A model generated the notes under the pieces. That model saw only the letters and a program-made list of their open reading frames with translations. It was not told where the DNA came from and made no database searches. Below are positions 22,901 through 34,610 of a stretch of 64,000 nucleotides of DNA, in pieces. The stretch spans positions 204,001 to 268,000 of the forward strand of contig JAOPHQ010003982.1 of assembly GCA_030340625.1 (NCBI GenBank), in the 5' to 3' direction. Each line of letters opens with the position of its first letter. The stretch's first letter is position 1. Source of the DNA: Merluccius polli (taxonomy: Eukaryota; Chordata; Actinopteri; Gadiformes; Merlucciidae). The translations under genes and the position numbers were made by a program.

Positions 22901-24581
22901 TTTATTGTTTATTTTATTTGAAATGTTTTGCCAAGTTGGATATATATGTCAAAATGGTTTTGAATATTCAGTGAAACTCAGATTCTGAATGTTCCACTGA
23001 AATAAATGTTTTCTTGCTGTTTTCAATAAGAAAGCAAACATTCCACATTTGCTCGACAGCGGTTAAGCATCTTGACAAATACAAAATAAACAAATAAATA
23101 CAAAAAATATGTAGTGACCATTCAGCAGTGTTAGCTATGAGATTTCATAAAATGTCATGGTTAATGTATAACGAACACTTTGTGATATGAAAGTATGCTT
23201 GATTACGTCATCATCATATAGTGTTGGTGTAATTATATCAACATCTGTGTCTAATAAGGAGCATAGAATCAAATATTATCTATTACAATCCATGTCTTTA
23301 TTGTAATAAAGTATTTTATACTATGTATGTATGCTCAAACATAATATATAATTTAACCACAAACTTTTAAGCATGAAGATCATTAATCTCTATTGACCAA
23401 TTGGATGTGACGAAAACACCCACTCAAGAGATATTGTTTGATGTAATGAGATGCAAGGTGGGGCGGGTAATACATATATGATGATTTTTGCCTCGCTTTT
23501 TTATCCTTAAGGGGAAGGGTGGGTGTAAAAACAACATGACTCCCTTATTTTTTATTTTTTTGGTTAAACCTCTGTGTGTGACTGTCTTAATCCAAGGTGC
23601 AGGTGCAGGTGCAGACTCTGCGCCTCTTGTGAAAGTTTGCTCATTGCTGAGCAGTTTTGAGCCAGGGTTTGCCGCTGCTGGTGACTACATCATTGGCGGA
23701 ATATTTCCACTTCACTACAACCAGGAGATGCCAGACCTAAATTCAACCTACAGACCACCAGCTGTTAAATGCAATGGGCAAGTTTAGTAGGTTCATAATA
23801 GTAGTCTTATTCTATCACACAAAAGTATAAAAGTAGGATTTGTGTAATTTTGTAGATATAAAGAGAAAAGAAGAGAAAATGCCTTCCCTTATAGGATTGT
23901 CAGCATTTGTCATGTTATGATTATGAACACATTCATTTGTGTGTGTTATGTTTGTACATGTGCAGATTCGACCCCAGGGCTTTCCGCTGGGCTCAGACCA
24001 TGAGGCTGGCAGTGGAGGAGATAAACCAAAGCAAGAAGCTGTTACCCAATCACACGCTCGGCTACAAGATCTTTGACTCGTGCGCGTACCCGCTGACAGG
24101 CCAGCGGGCGGCTCTGGCAATGCTGAACGGGGTGGCGGAGGCCCACTCACCCATGTGCCCTGGTGCCTCCCCCCTGCTTGCTATCATTGGGGAGTCTGGC
24201 TCTGCCCAGTCCATTGTGGTATCTAGGATCCTCCAGCCTTTCAGAATCCCAATGGTACAGATAACTTGGCTGTTCCGTTTACATGTCATTTAGCAGATGT
24301 TTTTATACAAAGCGACTGAAATTGAGACTGATCACAATCAGAGCACACAATCAAAATGATAAATAGCATAATTAAGAGAGAAAATGCCATTATGAATGGG
24401 TGCTATTGTTTTGTTTTTAACCAATTCTGCCCTAGATCAGTTACTTCTCGTCATGTGCATGTCTCAGTGACAGGAGAAAATATCCAACTTTTTTCAGAGT
24501 GATTCCAAATGACGACTATCAGGTAACACAGCTAAAATAGTGCTCACATATTATTATACACAACAAAATTAGACATGTGTA

Positions 24582-24982
24582 CAGTGTTTCCCCTTAGATT
24601 GTTTCCAGTAGCGGGTGTGAGCTGAGGTGTGTGTGTGTGTGGGGTGCATGCATGCACTATGGTGATGCGCTGAAATGGCCTCATACAATGGCATAACAAC
24701 ATAACATAAGAAATAGCATGCGAGCGCACTATGTGGGCAAGCTGAATTTGTTTTTGCCTTAATGTTAGCGCAAATAGTTTTCAGTCTGTACTTTGTAGCT
24801 ATTGTCAGGGTTTCATAATCTTGCTTCTGTTCTATACAATCAAATATGTACTTTATATTATTTAGTCACTTTTTATCTTTATGCTTCCTATTTAGCATAC
24901 CGTATTTATTTACCATATCGTTTTTTGAATGGCTGATTGCAGTGGTGCCAGCAATCCAGCAGTGCATATAGGGGAAACACTG
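24582..24982. mobile_element. hAT-like MITE in OlfC-5 exon 3 intron
   Basis: The terminal inverted repeat is CAGTGTTTCCCC and its complement, element length about 401 nt, with no coding sequence. The same insertion is at 30988-31372 in OlfC-6, so it predates the segmental duplication. An exact target duplication could not be defined beside the downstream (TA)n. Confidence 0.8.
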
Positions 24983-25008
24983 TATATATATATATATATA
25001 TATATATA
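24983..25008. repeat. Short (TA)n tract next to the MITE
   Basis: TA repeat directly downstream of the MITE in OlfC-5. OlfC-6 has TGTATGTATGTGTA at this position. Confidence 0.85.
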
Positions 25009-28000
25009 GCTATTAGTAAATTCTTATTATGTTATTATTACCTGATGTATTACATGTTACAAATATGATGACTTGTGTATTACATATTTACAACGCACTG
25101 CAAATACAAATGTTTTCCCCTGAACCTAGGTTAAGGCCATCGCCCAGCTGCTGCTGCGGTTCCAGTGGACCTGGGTGGGCTTGGTACGAGGGGACCATGA
25201 GTATGGACGCTTTGCTGTGCAAGGTCTTCTCAGGGAGCTGAAGGGAACAGGAGTGTGTGTTGCCTACCAGGAGATGATCCCTCTGCTCTACAACCGCCAG
25301 AGGGCTCTTGAGATAATGCAGGTAGATTCAAACAGATATAGGATAAGTTTATTCATAATAGTAGGTTCAAACCCCAAGGTGTTGGCATCCTTGAGCAAGA
25401 TGACTAACCCCTACCCCATTAATGGCATGTAAAAAAAGGCACTTAAATGCAGCTTGAAAATGGCTAAATAGTAGTAGATAGTACAATAAATATTTTTAAA
25501 AGTACATATTAGATGCAACTAGAGTATCTCCCATCAAAGATGGATTAGACATTGAAGACATTGTATAGGAGTATATAGTATATAAATATAATACATGAGC
25601 TCATACTTAATGTACATACTTTTTTCCACCTTGTATTGTGCTCTAGTTCTCTCTATCTTTCTCTTTATTTTTTATTTTTTGAAAGGTAATGCAAAGCTCT
25701 GGGGCCAAGGTGGTGGTTGTGTTTTCCGCCGAAGGGGAGATGACTCCCTTCCTGAAAGACTACATGATGCTGAACATCACAGGAATCCAATGGGTGGCCA
25801 GCGAGGCCTGGGTCACTGCCTCTGTGTTCACCAGCAGCGAGTACTACCCCTACCTGGGGGGCACCATTGGCTTTGGCATCAGGCAGGGCCACATCCAGGG
25901 GCTTAAGAGCTACCTGGAGACAGTAGACCATCAGACGTACCCCTCTAATCCTCTGGTCCATGAGCTCTGGGGAGCTCTGTACGGCTGCTCTCCTTCTCAC
26001 TTACTCCACTCCCCACTGCCCCCCTGCTCGGGGCAAGAGTCCCTATTGGAGCAACACTCGGCCTACATGAATACGTCCAGCCCCAGAGTCGCCTATAACG
26101 TCTACAAGGCTGTGTATGCGATCGCCCATTCTCTGAACAACCTTCTTGGCTGTCAACAACACAGTGGGCCCTTCTACAACAAATCATGTGCTAAAAGCAA
26201 TGACATACAACCCTGGCAGGTACATCAAAAGTGTTTTTAGTAGTTATTTTGTTTCACCTGATTAAGAATACTCATGTTGTCTGTTTGTGCCCCAAGCTCC
26301 AGCACTATCTCCAGGAAGTGTCATTTAATATTGCCGGGGAAGAGGTGAACTTTGACCTAAAGGGAGACTCCATTCCTTACTACGACATAATCAACTGGCA
26401 GAGAGGCCCTGGTGGAAATATTGAATTTGTCAACATTGGGTTGTTTGATGGAACAAAGGCTGCTGGGAAGGAGCTTGTGATCCAGGAGGAGAAGATAGTT
26501 TGGGCGGGCCACCAGAGCGAGGCAAGCTGCTCACACTGTGTATTTACCCACATCAGATGCCAACTGTTGAAGATATGTAGGTTGAGGTGGAGGTAAGTCA
26601 GGATGCTCTAGATTTGAACTTCGGATTAGATTTATAGGTCGAGATGGACAGCAACATACAGACAGAGATCTGGAATTATCATGTTAAGTGTTCACCACAA
26701 AAATAGAGTACAGTTTAGGGTTGGAGCAGTTAGAAAGCTGACTTCCATTGTTAAAAGGCCACAAATGATTTGATAAATACAAGTATGTTCTACGAATGCA
26801 TCTATATTATAGACATTATTTTCAGAATTGTCTTTTCTTCAGCTTCTACAATGCAGGTTGTGTGTCCTGTATGTTTAGCTTAAACTTTGAATAAAATGGC
26901 AGGGCACAGAACATTTTAAAGACTTCTGGTCCTTGTGTCTTTAGGTGCTGGTGTCTATATGCAGTGCCCACTGTCATCCAGGATCTCGGAAGGCTGTCCG
27001 TCGTGGGGAGCCTGTGTGCTGCTTTGACTGTGTACCATGTGACACTGGGAAAATTAGCAATCAGACAGGTTAAATAATTATGTTTTATTGAGTAGTCTCA
27101 GCTCTATTAAGCACTGCAGTCTGCTGTTACATTTTGACTTTTGTTTGTAAAAATCAAATGTTTATATTAAAACAATTATTCTGATTATTCCCTAGATGCC
27201 ATAGACTGCACGGTTTGTCCTGAGGATTTCTGGTCAAACACAGATAGAACAGTATGCATCCCAAAGAAGGTGGAGTTCCTGACCCACGACTCCTTGGGCA
27301 TAGCCCTGACGGCGATCGCCTGTGGTGGGCGCCTGCCTCACGATAACTGTCCTGGCAGTGTTCCTCCACCACAGGAACACAGCAATTGTCCGTGTCAACA
27401 ATTCTGAGCTTAGCTTTTTCATCCTACTCTCCCTAACGCTGTGCTTTCTGTGCGCGCTGGTGTTCATCGGCGAGCCCACAACCTGGTCATGCATGCTGCG
27501 TCACACAGCCTTCAGCATCACGTTCTCCCTGTGCGTCTCCTGCATCCTGAGCAAGACCCTGGTCGTGCTGGCCGCCTTCACTGCCACCAGGCCTGGAAAC
27601 AACATCATGAAGTGGCTTGGGCCCATACAGCAGAGGGCCATCATCTCTACCTGCACTCTCGTCCAAGTTGTCATCTGTGCGGCATGGCTCATCGACGCCC
27701 CACCCTTCCCATCCAGGAACACACTGTATGAGCATTCCAAGATCATTCTAGAATGCAGTGTGGGGTCCAGCCTTGCCTTTTGGTGTGTTCTGGGATACAT
27801 TGGTCTCCTGGCCTGCATGTGTTTCATACTGGCCTTTCTTGCTCGTAAGTTGCCCGGGAACTTTAACGAGGCCAAGTACATCACTTTCAGCATCTTGATC
27901 TTCTGTGCTGTTTGGCTGGCCTTCATCCCCGCCTACATCAGCTCCCCTGGAAAGTATGCAGATGCTGTGGAGACCTTTGCCATTCTGGCCTCTAGTTTCG

Positions 28001-28092
28001 GCCTGCTGTTCTGTTTGTTTGCTCCAAAGTGTTTCATTATTGTATTGCAGCCGGAAAAGAATACCAAGCAACACCTGTTGGGGAAAAAGTGA

Positions 28093-28373
28093 CATGCAAT
28101 AGGTTAACTTGATTGATTAGAATTTAGGAATGTTGGTATATTCATGATTTGAAAGGGGAATTTACCTGCCTGACACTATGTGGCTATAACAAATACATTA
28201 ATTGACAAACAAACAACTACCTAAATAGACTCAACAAGGAATGCAAGGTAAACTGAGAATACTGATACTGTACGGGGCTCTAAGCGGGGCTCTAAGCTTT
28301 TTCCAAAGGAGCACCATACTCCTTAGTCTAAAAAGTTAAGGGCACACAAAGACGTGCATGTGTGTTAATGAAT
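28093..28373. other. 3' flank of OlfC-5 up to the duplication junction
   Basis: Non-coding flank collinear with 34352-34610 plus 35763-35793. It contains CACACAAAGACGTGC (about 28344-28358), which is the unoccupied version of the site that received the hAT element in unit 2. Confidence 0.75.
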
Positions 28374-28745
28374 GGTCATGGTCTGCATCCAACGCAGGGC
28401 GTGTGCACTGAACCTAGACATTTTGTCAATGTTAATAAGATGTACACTCAACAAGTAAAACATATTACACACGCATAAAAAATACAGATGTGAGATGCTC
28501 AAAATATAGACTTACTAGTATGCGCCAGGTTCTGGATTGGATGTGTATGTTGGATGAGAAGACACACGGGTATAGTGTAGAGGAAAGACGCCCCCTAACA
28601 CCACATCTCCATCTTCGTAAAAACTGTTTGACTCTTCTTCTCCAATGAAAGTACAGTCGGTGAAGATGGCAGCTGAACTAACAATGAGGTAGTTCAAGAG
28701 AAACATGCCAGAGAGAAGAAGAATCTTGGCAGAAATGTGACATAT
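28374..28745 (-). pseudogene. Truncated duplicate of the OlfC-4 5' end (exon 1 plus 34 nt of exon 2)
   Basis: The minus-strand segment 28745-28516 matches OlfC-4 exon 1 (ISAKILLLSGMFLLNYL, DGDVVLGGVFPLHYTRV). The first 34 nt of exon 2 lie at 28407-28374, after which the duplication junction cuts the gene. The start codon is destroyed: the OlfC-4 reading GTG ATG GGT is GTG ATA TGT here. A 3-nt deletion near the exon 1 donor keeps phase. With no start codon and no further exons it cannot make a receptor. Confidence 0.9.
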
Positions 28746-29278
28746 CACTGCTGCTAAATTATTATAATTAGAAATATTGCTATAATCTAGTTTATATATT
28801 TATACATATAGTTAATTACGATGTACTTACGAGTATGATGCAAATGGAAATTATATTCCAGGCATTACTTTATATACTTGTGACTTGTGAATATTAACAT
28901 GAGAGGACCGCCCAGTTATGATATTGTGGGTTGTAGTTTTTTGTGGAAAAACAGCCTCTCTGTATGTTTTATTTTTCTTCAGTCAAAGCTTCATTAAATT
29001 ACATTTTCCCAATTGATCATCAAAAATATATTAAAATGAAACACAGGGATTTTTGTATAATCACTGTCATTGATATTTCCTTAATATGATGATTCTATAT
29101 ATAATTAAATGAGATGAGTTATACTGAATTAATACAGAGCCCCTAAAGTGACATGGTGCATATATTAGTTTGTATTTCATTCTGAAGACTATTTTGTGCA
29201 CACAAGAATTCTAATAAAAATAGTAATAAATATATGTTGTATGTGTGGGTGTCAAAGAAAGGAAGTGCTTTTGATCAA

Positions 29279-29346
<68 letters not shown>

Positions 29347-29923
29347 TGTTTATTGTTTATTTTATTTGAAGTGTTTTGCCAAGTTGGATATATATCAAAA
29401 TGTTTTTGAATATTCAGTGAAACTCAGATTATGCGGTTATGTATCTTGACAAATACAAAAGAAACAAATAAATACAAAAAATATGTAGTGAACATTCAGC
29501 AAACTTAGCTATGGGATTTCATAAAATTTCATGGTTAATGTATAACGAACACTTTGTGTTATGTAAGTATGCTTAATTACGTCATCATCATATAGTACGT
29601 TTTGTTGTAATTATATGTAAGATTACCAACATCTGTGTCTAATAAGGAGCATAAAATCAAATATTATCTATTACAATCCACATCTTTATTGTGATAAATT
29701 ATTGTCTACTATGTATGTATGCTCAAACATAATATATAATTTAACCACAAACTTTTAAGCATGAAAATCAATAATCTCTATTGGCCAATTGGATGTGACG
29801 AAAACACCCACTCAAGAGATGTTGTTTGATGTAATGAAATGCAAGGTGGGGCGGGTAATACATATATGATAATTTCTGCCCCGCTTTTTTATCCATTAGG
29901 GGAAGGGTGGGTGTAAAAACGAC
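28746..29923. other. Intergenic region between the OlfC-4 fragment and OlfC-6
   Basis: Collinear with 21799-23535 but without the inserted TIR fragment and the local duplication, and with a shorter (TA)n tract (29280-29344). No coding sequence is seen. Confidence 0.75.
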
Positions 29924-32900
29924 ATGACTCCCTTATTTTTTTTATTGGTTAAACCTCTGTGTGTGATTGTCTTAATCCAAGGTGCAGGTGCAGGTGCAGA
30001 CTCCACTCCTCTTGTGAAAGTTTGCTCATTGCTGAGCAGTTTTGAGCCAGGGTTTGTCACTGCTGGTGACTACATCATTGGGGGAATATTTCCACTTCAC
30101 TACAACCAGGAGATGCCAGACCTTAATTCAACCTACAGACCACCAGCTGTTAAATGCAATGGGCAAGTTTTGTAGGTTCATAATAGTCTTATTTTATCAC
30201 ACAAAAGTATAAAAGTAGGATTTGTGTAATTTTGTAGATCAACAATCGAAAAAAGCTATATAATTTGACTAGAGAAAAGAAGAGAAAATGCCTTCCCTTA
30301 TAGGATTGTCAGCATTTGTCATGTTATGATTATGAACACATTCAGTTGTGTGTGTTACGTTTGTACACATGCAGATTCGACCCCAGGGCTTTCCGCTGGG
30401 CTCAGACCATGAGGCTGGCAGTGGAGGAGATAAACCAAAGCAAGAAGCTGTTACCCAATCACACGCTCGGCTACAAGATCTTTGACTCGTGCGCGTACCC
30501 ACTGACAGGCCAGCGGGCGGCTCTGGCAATGCTGAACGGGGTGGCGGAGGCCCACTCACCCATGTGCCCTGGTGCCTCCCCCCTGCTTGCTATCATTGGG
30601 GAGTCTGGCTCTGCCCAGTCCATTGTGGTATCTAGGATCCTCCAGCCTTTCAGAATCCCAATGGTACAGATAACTTGGCTGTTCCGTTTACATGTCATTT
30701 AGCAGATGTTTTTATACAAAGCGACTGAAATTGAGACTGATCACAATCAGAGCACACAATCAAAATGATAAATAGCATAATTAATAGAGGAAATGCCATT
30801 ATTAATGCATACTATTGTTTTGTTTTTAACCAATTCTGCCCTAGATCAGTTACTTCTCGTCATGTGCATGTCTCAGTGACAGGAGAAAATATCCAACTTT
30901 TTTCAGAATGATTCCAAATGACGACTATCAGGTAACACAGCTAAAATAGTGCTCACATATTATACACAACACAATTAGACATGTGTACAGTGTTTCCCCT
31001 AAGATTGTTTCCAGCAGCGGGTGTGAGCTGAGGTGTGTGTGTGTGGGGTGCACGCACGCACTATGGTGATGTGCTGAAATGGCCTCATACAATGGCATAA
31101 CAACATAACATAAGAAATAGCATGTGAGCGCACTATGTGGGCAAGCTGAATTTGTTTTTGCCTTAATGTTAGTGCAAATAGCTTTCAGTCTGTACTTTGT
31201 AGCTATCGTGTACTTTATATTATTTAGTCACTTTTTATCTTTATGCTTCCTATTTAGTCCAATAGCCATTCATGAGCTAATGCCACCTACCGTATTCATT
31301 TACGGTATCGATTTTTGCAAGGCTGATTGCAATGGTGCCAGCAATCCAGCAGTGCATATAGGGGAAACACTGTGTATGTATGTGTAAATGTATTATTAAA
31401 TTGTTATTATGTTATTATTACCTGATTTATTACATATTACAAATATGATGACTTGTGTATTACATATGTACAACGCAATGCAAATGACCTTGATTTAATT
31501 TCAAAAATCGATATTCCATGCAACACAAAAAATTGCTAAATAAAAAGTTTTCCCCTGAACCTAGGTTAAGGCCATCGCCCAACTGCTGCTGCGGTTCCAG
31601 TGGACCTGGGTGGGCTTGGTACTAGGGGACCATCAGTATGGACGCTTTGCTGTGCAAGGTCTTCTCAGGGAGCTGAAGGGAACAGGAGTGTGTGTTGCCT
31701 ACCAGGAGATGATCCCTCTGCTCTACAACCGCCAGAGGGCTCTTGAGATAATGCAGGTAGATTCAAACAGATATAGGATAAGTTTATTCATAATACTATG
31801 TTCAAACCCCAAGGTGTTGGCATCCTTGAGCAAGATAACTAACCCCTACCCCATTAATGGGATGTACACAATTGTAGTGTCACTTAAAAGCAGCTTGTAC
31901 ATGGCAAAATAGTAGTAGATAGTACAAAAAATATTTTTAAAAGTACATATTAGATGCAACTAGAGCATCTCCCATCAAAGATGGATTAGACATTGAAGAC
32001 ATTGTATATGAGTATATAATATATAAATATGATACACGAGCTCATGTTTAATGTACAGACTTTTTTCCACCTTGTATTGTACTCTAGTTCTCTATAACTT
32101 TCTCTTTATTTTTTGAAAGGTGATGCAAATATCTGGGGCAAAGGTGGTGGTTGTGTTTTCCGCCGAAGGGGAGCTGACTCCCTTCCTGAAAGACTACATG
32201 ATGCTGAACATCACAGGAATCCAATGGGTGGCCAGCGAGGCCTGGGTCACTGCCTCTGTGTTCACCAGCAGCGAGTACTACCCCTACCTGGGGGGCACCA
32301 TTGGCTTTGGCATCAGGCAGGGCCACATCCAGGGGCTTAAGAGCTACCTGGAGACAGTAGACCATCAGACGTACCCTTCTAATCCTCTGGTCCATGAACT
32401 CTGGGGAGCTCTGTACGGCTGCTCTCCTTCTCACTTACTCCACTCCCCACTGCCCCCCTGCTCGGGGCAAGAGTCCCTATTGGAGCAACACTCGGCCTAC
32501 ATGAATACGTCCAGCCCCAGAATTGCCTACAACGTCTACAAGGCTGTTTATGCGTTCGCCCATTCTCTGAACAACCTTCTTGGCTGTCAACAACACAGTG
32601 GGCCATTTTACAACAAATCATGTGCTAAAAGCAATGACATACAACCCTGGCAGGTACATCAAAAGTATTTTTAGTAGTTATTTTGTTTCACTCCGATTAA
32701 GAATACTCATGTTGTCTGTTTGTTCCCCAAGCTCCAGCACTATCTCCAGGAAGTATCATTTAATATTGCCGGGGAGGAGGTGAAATTTGACCTAAATGGA
32801 GACTCCATTCCTTACTACGACATAATCAACTGGCAGAGAGGCCCTGGTGGAAATATTGAATTTGTCAACATTGGGTCGTTTGATGGAACAAAGGCTGCTG

Positions 32901-34351
32901 GGAAGGAGCTTGTGATCCAGGAGGAGAAGATAGTTTGGGCGGGCCACCAGAGCGAGGCAAGCTGCTCACACTGTGTATTTACCCACATCAGATGCCAACT
33001 GTTGAAGATATGTAGGTTGAGGTGGAGGTAAGTCAGGATGCTCTAGATTTGACCTTCGGATTAGATGTATAGGTCGAGATGGACAGCAACATCTGTCTTT
33101 TCTTCAGCTTCTACAATGCAGGTTGTGTGTCCTGTACGTTTAGCTTCAACTTTGAATAAAATGGCAGGGCACAGAACATTTTAAAGACTTCTGGTCCTTG
33201 TTTCTCTAGGTGCCGGTGTCTATATGCAGTGCCTGCTGTCATCCAGGATCTCGGAAGGCTGTCCGTCGTGGGGAGCCTGTGTGCTGCTTTGACTGTGTAC
33301 CATGTGACACTGGGAAAATTAGCAATCAGACAGGTGAAACAATTTGGTTTTATTGAGCAGTCTCAGTTGTATTGAGCAGTCTGCTGTTACATGATGACTT
33401 CTGTTTTTAAAAATCAAATGTTTATATTAAAACAATTATTTGGATTATTCCCTAGATGCCATAGACTGCACGGTTTGTCCTGAGGATTTCTGGTCAAACA
33501 CAGATAGAACAGTATGCATCCCAAAGAAGGTGGAGTTCCTGACCCACGACTCCTTGGGCATAGCCCTGACGGCAGTCGCCGTGGTGGGCGCCTGCCTCAC
33601 GATAACTGTCCTGGCAGTGTTCCTCCACCACAGGAACACAGCAATTGTCCTTGTCAACAATTCTGAGCTTAGCTTTTTCATCCTACTCTCCCTAACACTG
33701 TGCTTTCTGTGTGCGCTGGTGTTCATCGGCGAGCCCACACCCTTGTCGTGCATGCTGCGTCACACAGCCTTCAGCATCTCGTTCTCCCTGTGTGTCTCCT
33801 GCATCCTGAGCAAGACCCTGGTCGTGCTGGCCGCCTTCACCGCCACCAGGCCTGGAAACAACATCATGAAGTGGCTTGGGCCCATACAGCAGAGGGCCAT
33901 TATCTCTACCTGCACTCTCGTCCAAGTTATCATCTGTGCGGCATGGCTCATCGACGCCCCGCCCTTCCCATCCAGGAACACACTGTATGAGCATTCCAAG
34001 ATCATTCTAGAATGCAGTGTGGGGTCCAGCCTTGCCTTTTGGTGTGTTCTGGGATACATTGGTCTCCTGGCCTGCATGTGTTTCATACTGGCCTTTCTTG
34101 CTCGTAAGTTGCCCGGGAACTTTAACGAGGCCAAGTACATCACTTTCAGCATCTTGATCTTCTGTGCTGTTTGGCTGGCCTTCATCCCTGCCTACATCAG
34201 CTCCCCTGGAAAGTATGCAGATGCTGTGGAGACCTTTGCCATTCTGGCCTCTAGTTTCGGCCTGCTGTTCTGTTTGTTTGCTCCAAAGTGTTTCATTATT
34301 GTATTGCAGCCGGAAAAGAATACCAAGCAACACCTGATGGGGAAAAAGTGA
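29924..34351 (+). CDS. OlfC-6: complete V2R/OlfC class C GPCR, eight exons, about 861 aa
   Basis: Exons: 29924-30162, 30375-30663, 30845-30931, 31565-31756, 32120-32653, 32732-32956, 33210-33333, 33456-34351; 2586 nt in frame. The ATG at 29924 opens a hydrophobic leader. Motifs: FDPRAFRWAQTM, ISYFSSCACLSD, HQYGRFA, QWVASEAW and YNVYKAVYAFAHSL; the linker has ICSACCHPGS and VCCFDCVPC. Exons 1 and 4 end in GC donors (GCAAGT, GCAAGC), as in OlfC-5. Exon 3 has the two extra introns of OlfC-5. The frame is open throughout. However, the IVRVNN motif of OlfC-5 reads IVLVNN (about 33650) and the TTWSCMLRH motif reads TPLSCMLRH (about 33743). Both changes hit positions conserved in the other receptors here, the first as a basic residue. 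Function may therefore be compromised despite the intact frame. Confidence 0.9.
30988..31372. mobile_element. hAT-like MITE in OlfC-6 exon 3 intron
   Basis: The orthologous copy of the 24582-24982 element, about 385 nt, has the same CAGTGTTTCCCC / GGGGAAACACTG ends and lies at the same intron position. It differs by small indels. Confidence 0.8.
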
Positions 34352-34610
34352 CATGCAATAGGTTAACTTGATTGATTAGAATATAGGAATGTTGGTATAT
34401 TCATAATTTGAAATGGGAATTGACCTGCCTGACACTACGTGGCTATAACAAATAAATTAACTGACAAACAAACAACTACTTAAATAGAGTCAACAAGGAA
34501 TGCAAGACGAACTGAGAATACTGATACTGTACAGGGCTCTAAGCGGGGTTCTAAGCTTTTCCAAAGGAGCACCATGCTCCTAAGTCTAAAAAATGATGGG
34601 CACACAAAGA
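34352..34610. other. 3' flank of OlfC-6 up to the hAT insertion
   Basis: Non-coding and collinear with the flank after OlfC-5. It ends in the left target-site copy CACAAAGA (34603-34610). Confidence 0.75.

Larger units (their letters stand above)
21799..23535. other. Divergent intergenic region between OlfC-4 and OlfC-5
   Basis: Head-to-head spacer with two candidate reverse-strand TATA motifs near OlfC-4 (21844-21851 and about 21930). A long (TA)n tract (22333-22415) is followed by a local duplication in which the segment around 22430-22580 recurs at about 22900-23140. Between the two copies lie G-tracts, a TIR-element fragment and more (TA)n. No coding sequence is supported. Confidence 0.65.
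23536..28092 (+). pseudogene. OlfC-5: V2R/OlfC receptor with a 1-nt frameshift in the 7TM exon
   Basis: Exons: 23536-23777, 23966-24254, 24436-24522, 25130-25321, 25686-26219, 26297-26521, 26945-27068, 27196-28092. The first seven are intact and in phase. In the last exon an extra T near 27321 (CGCCTGTGG against CGCCGTGG in OlfC-6) shifts the frame after IALTA and gives a TGA at about 27405, before TM2. From 27322 to 28092 the correct frame resumes with the complete remaining helices (VRVNNSELSFF, TTWSCMLRHTAF, PKCFIIVLQPEKN). Two extra introns split exon 3, after PNDDYQ and after LEIMQ. Exon 1 and exon 4 end at GC rather than GT donors. A hAT-like MITE sits in the intron after PNDDYQ. A sequencing error at this single base would restore an intact gene, so pseudogene status is likely but not certain. 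Confidence 0.85.
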
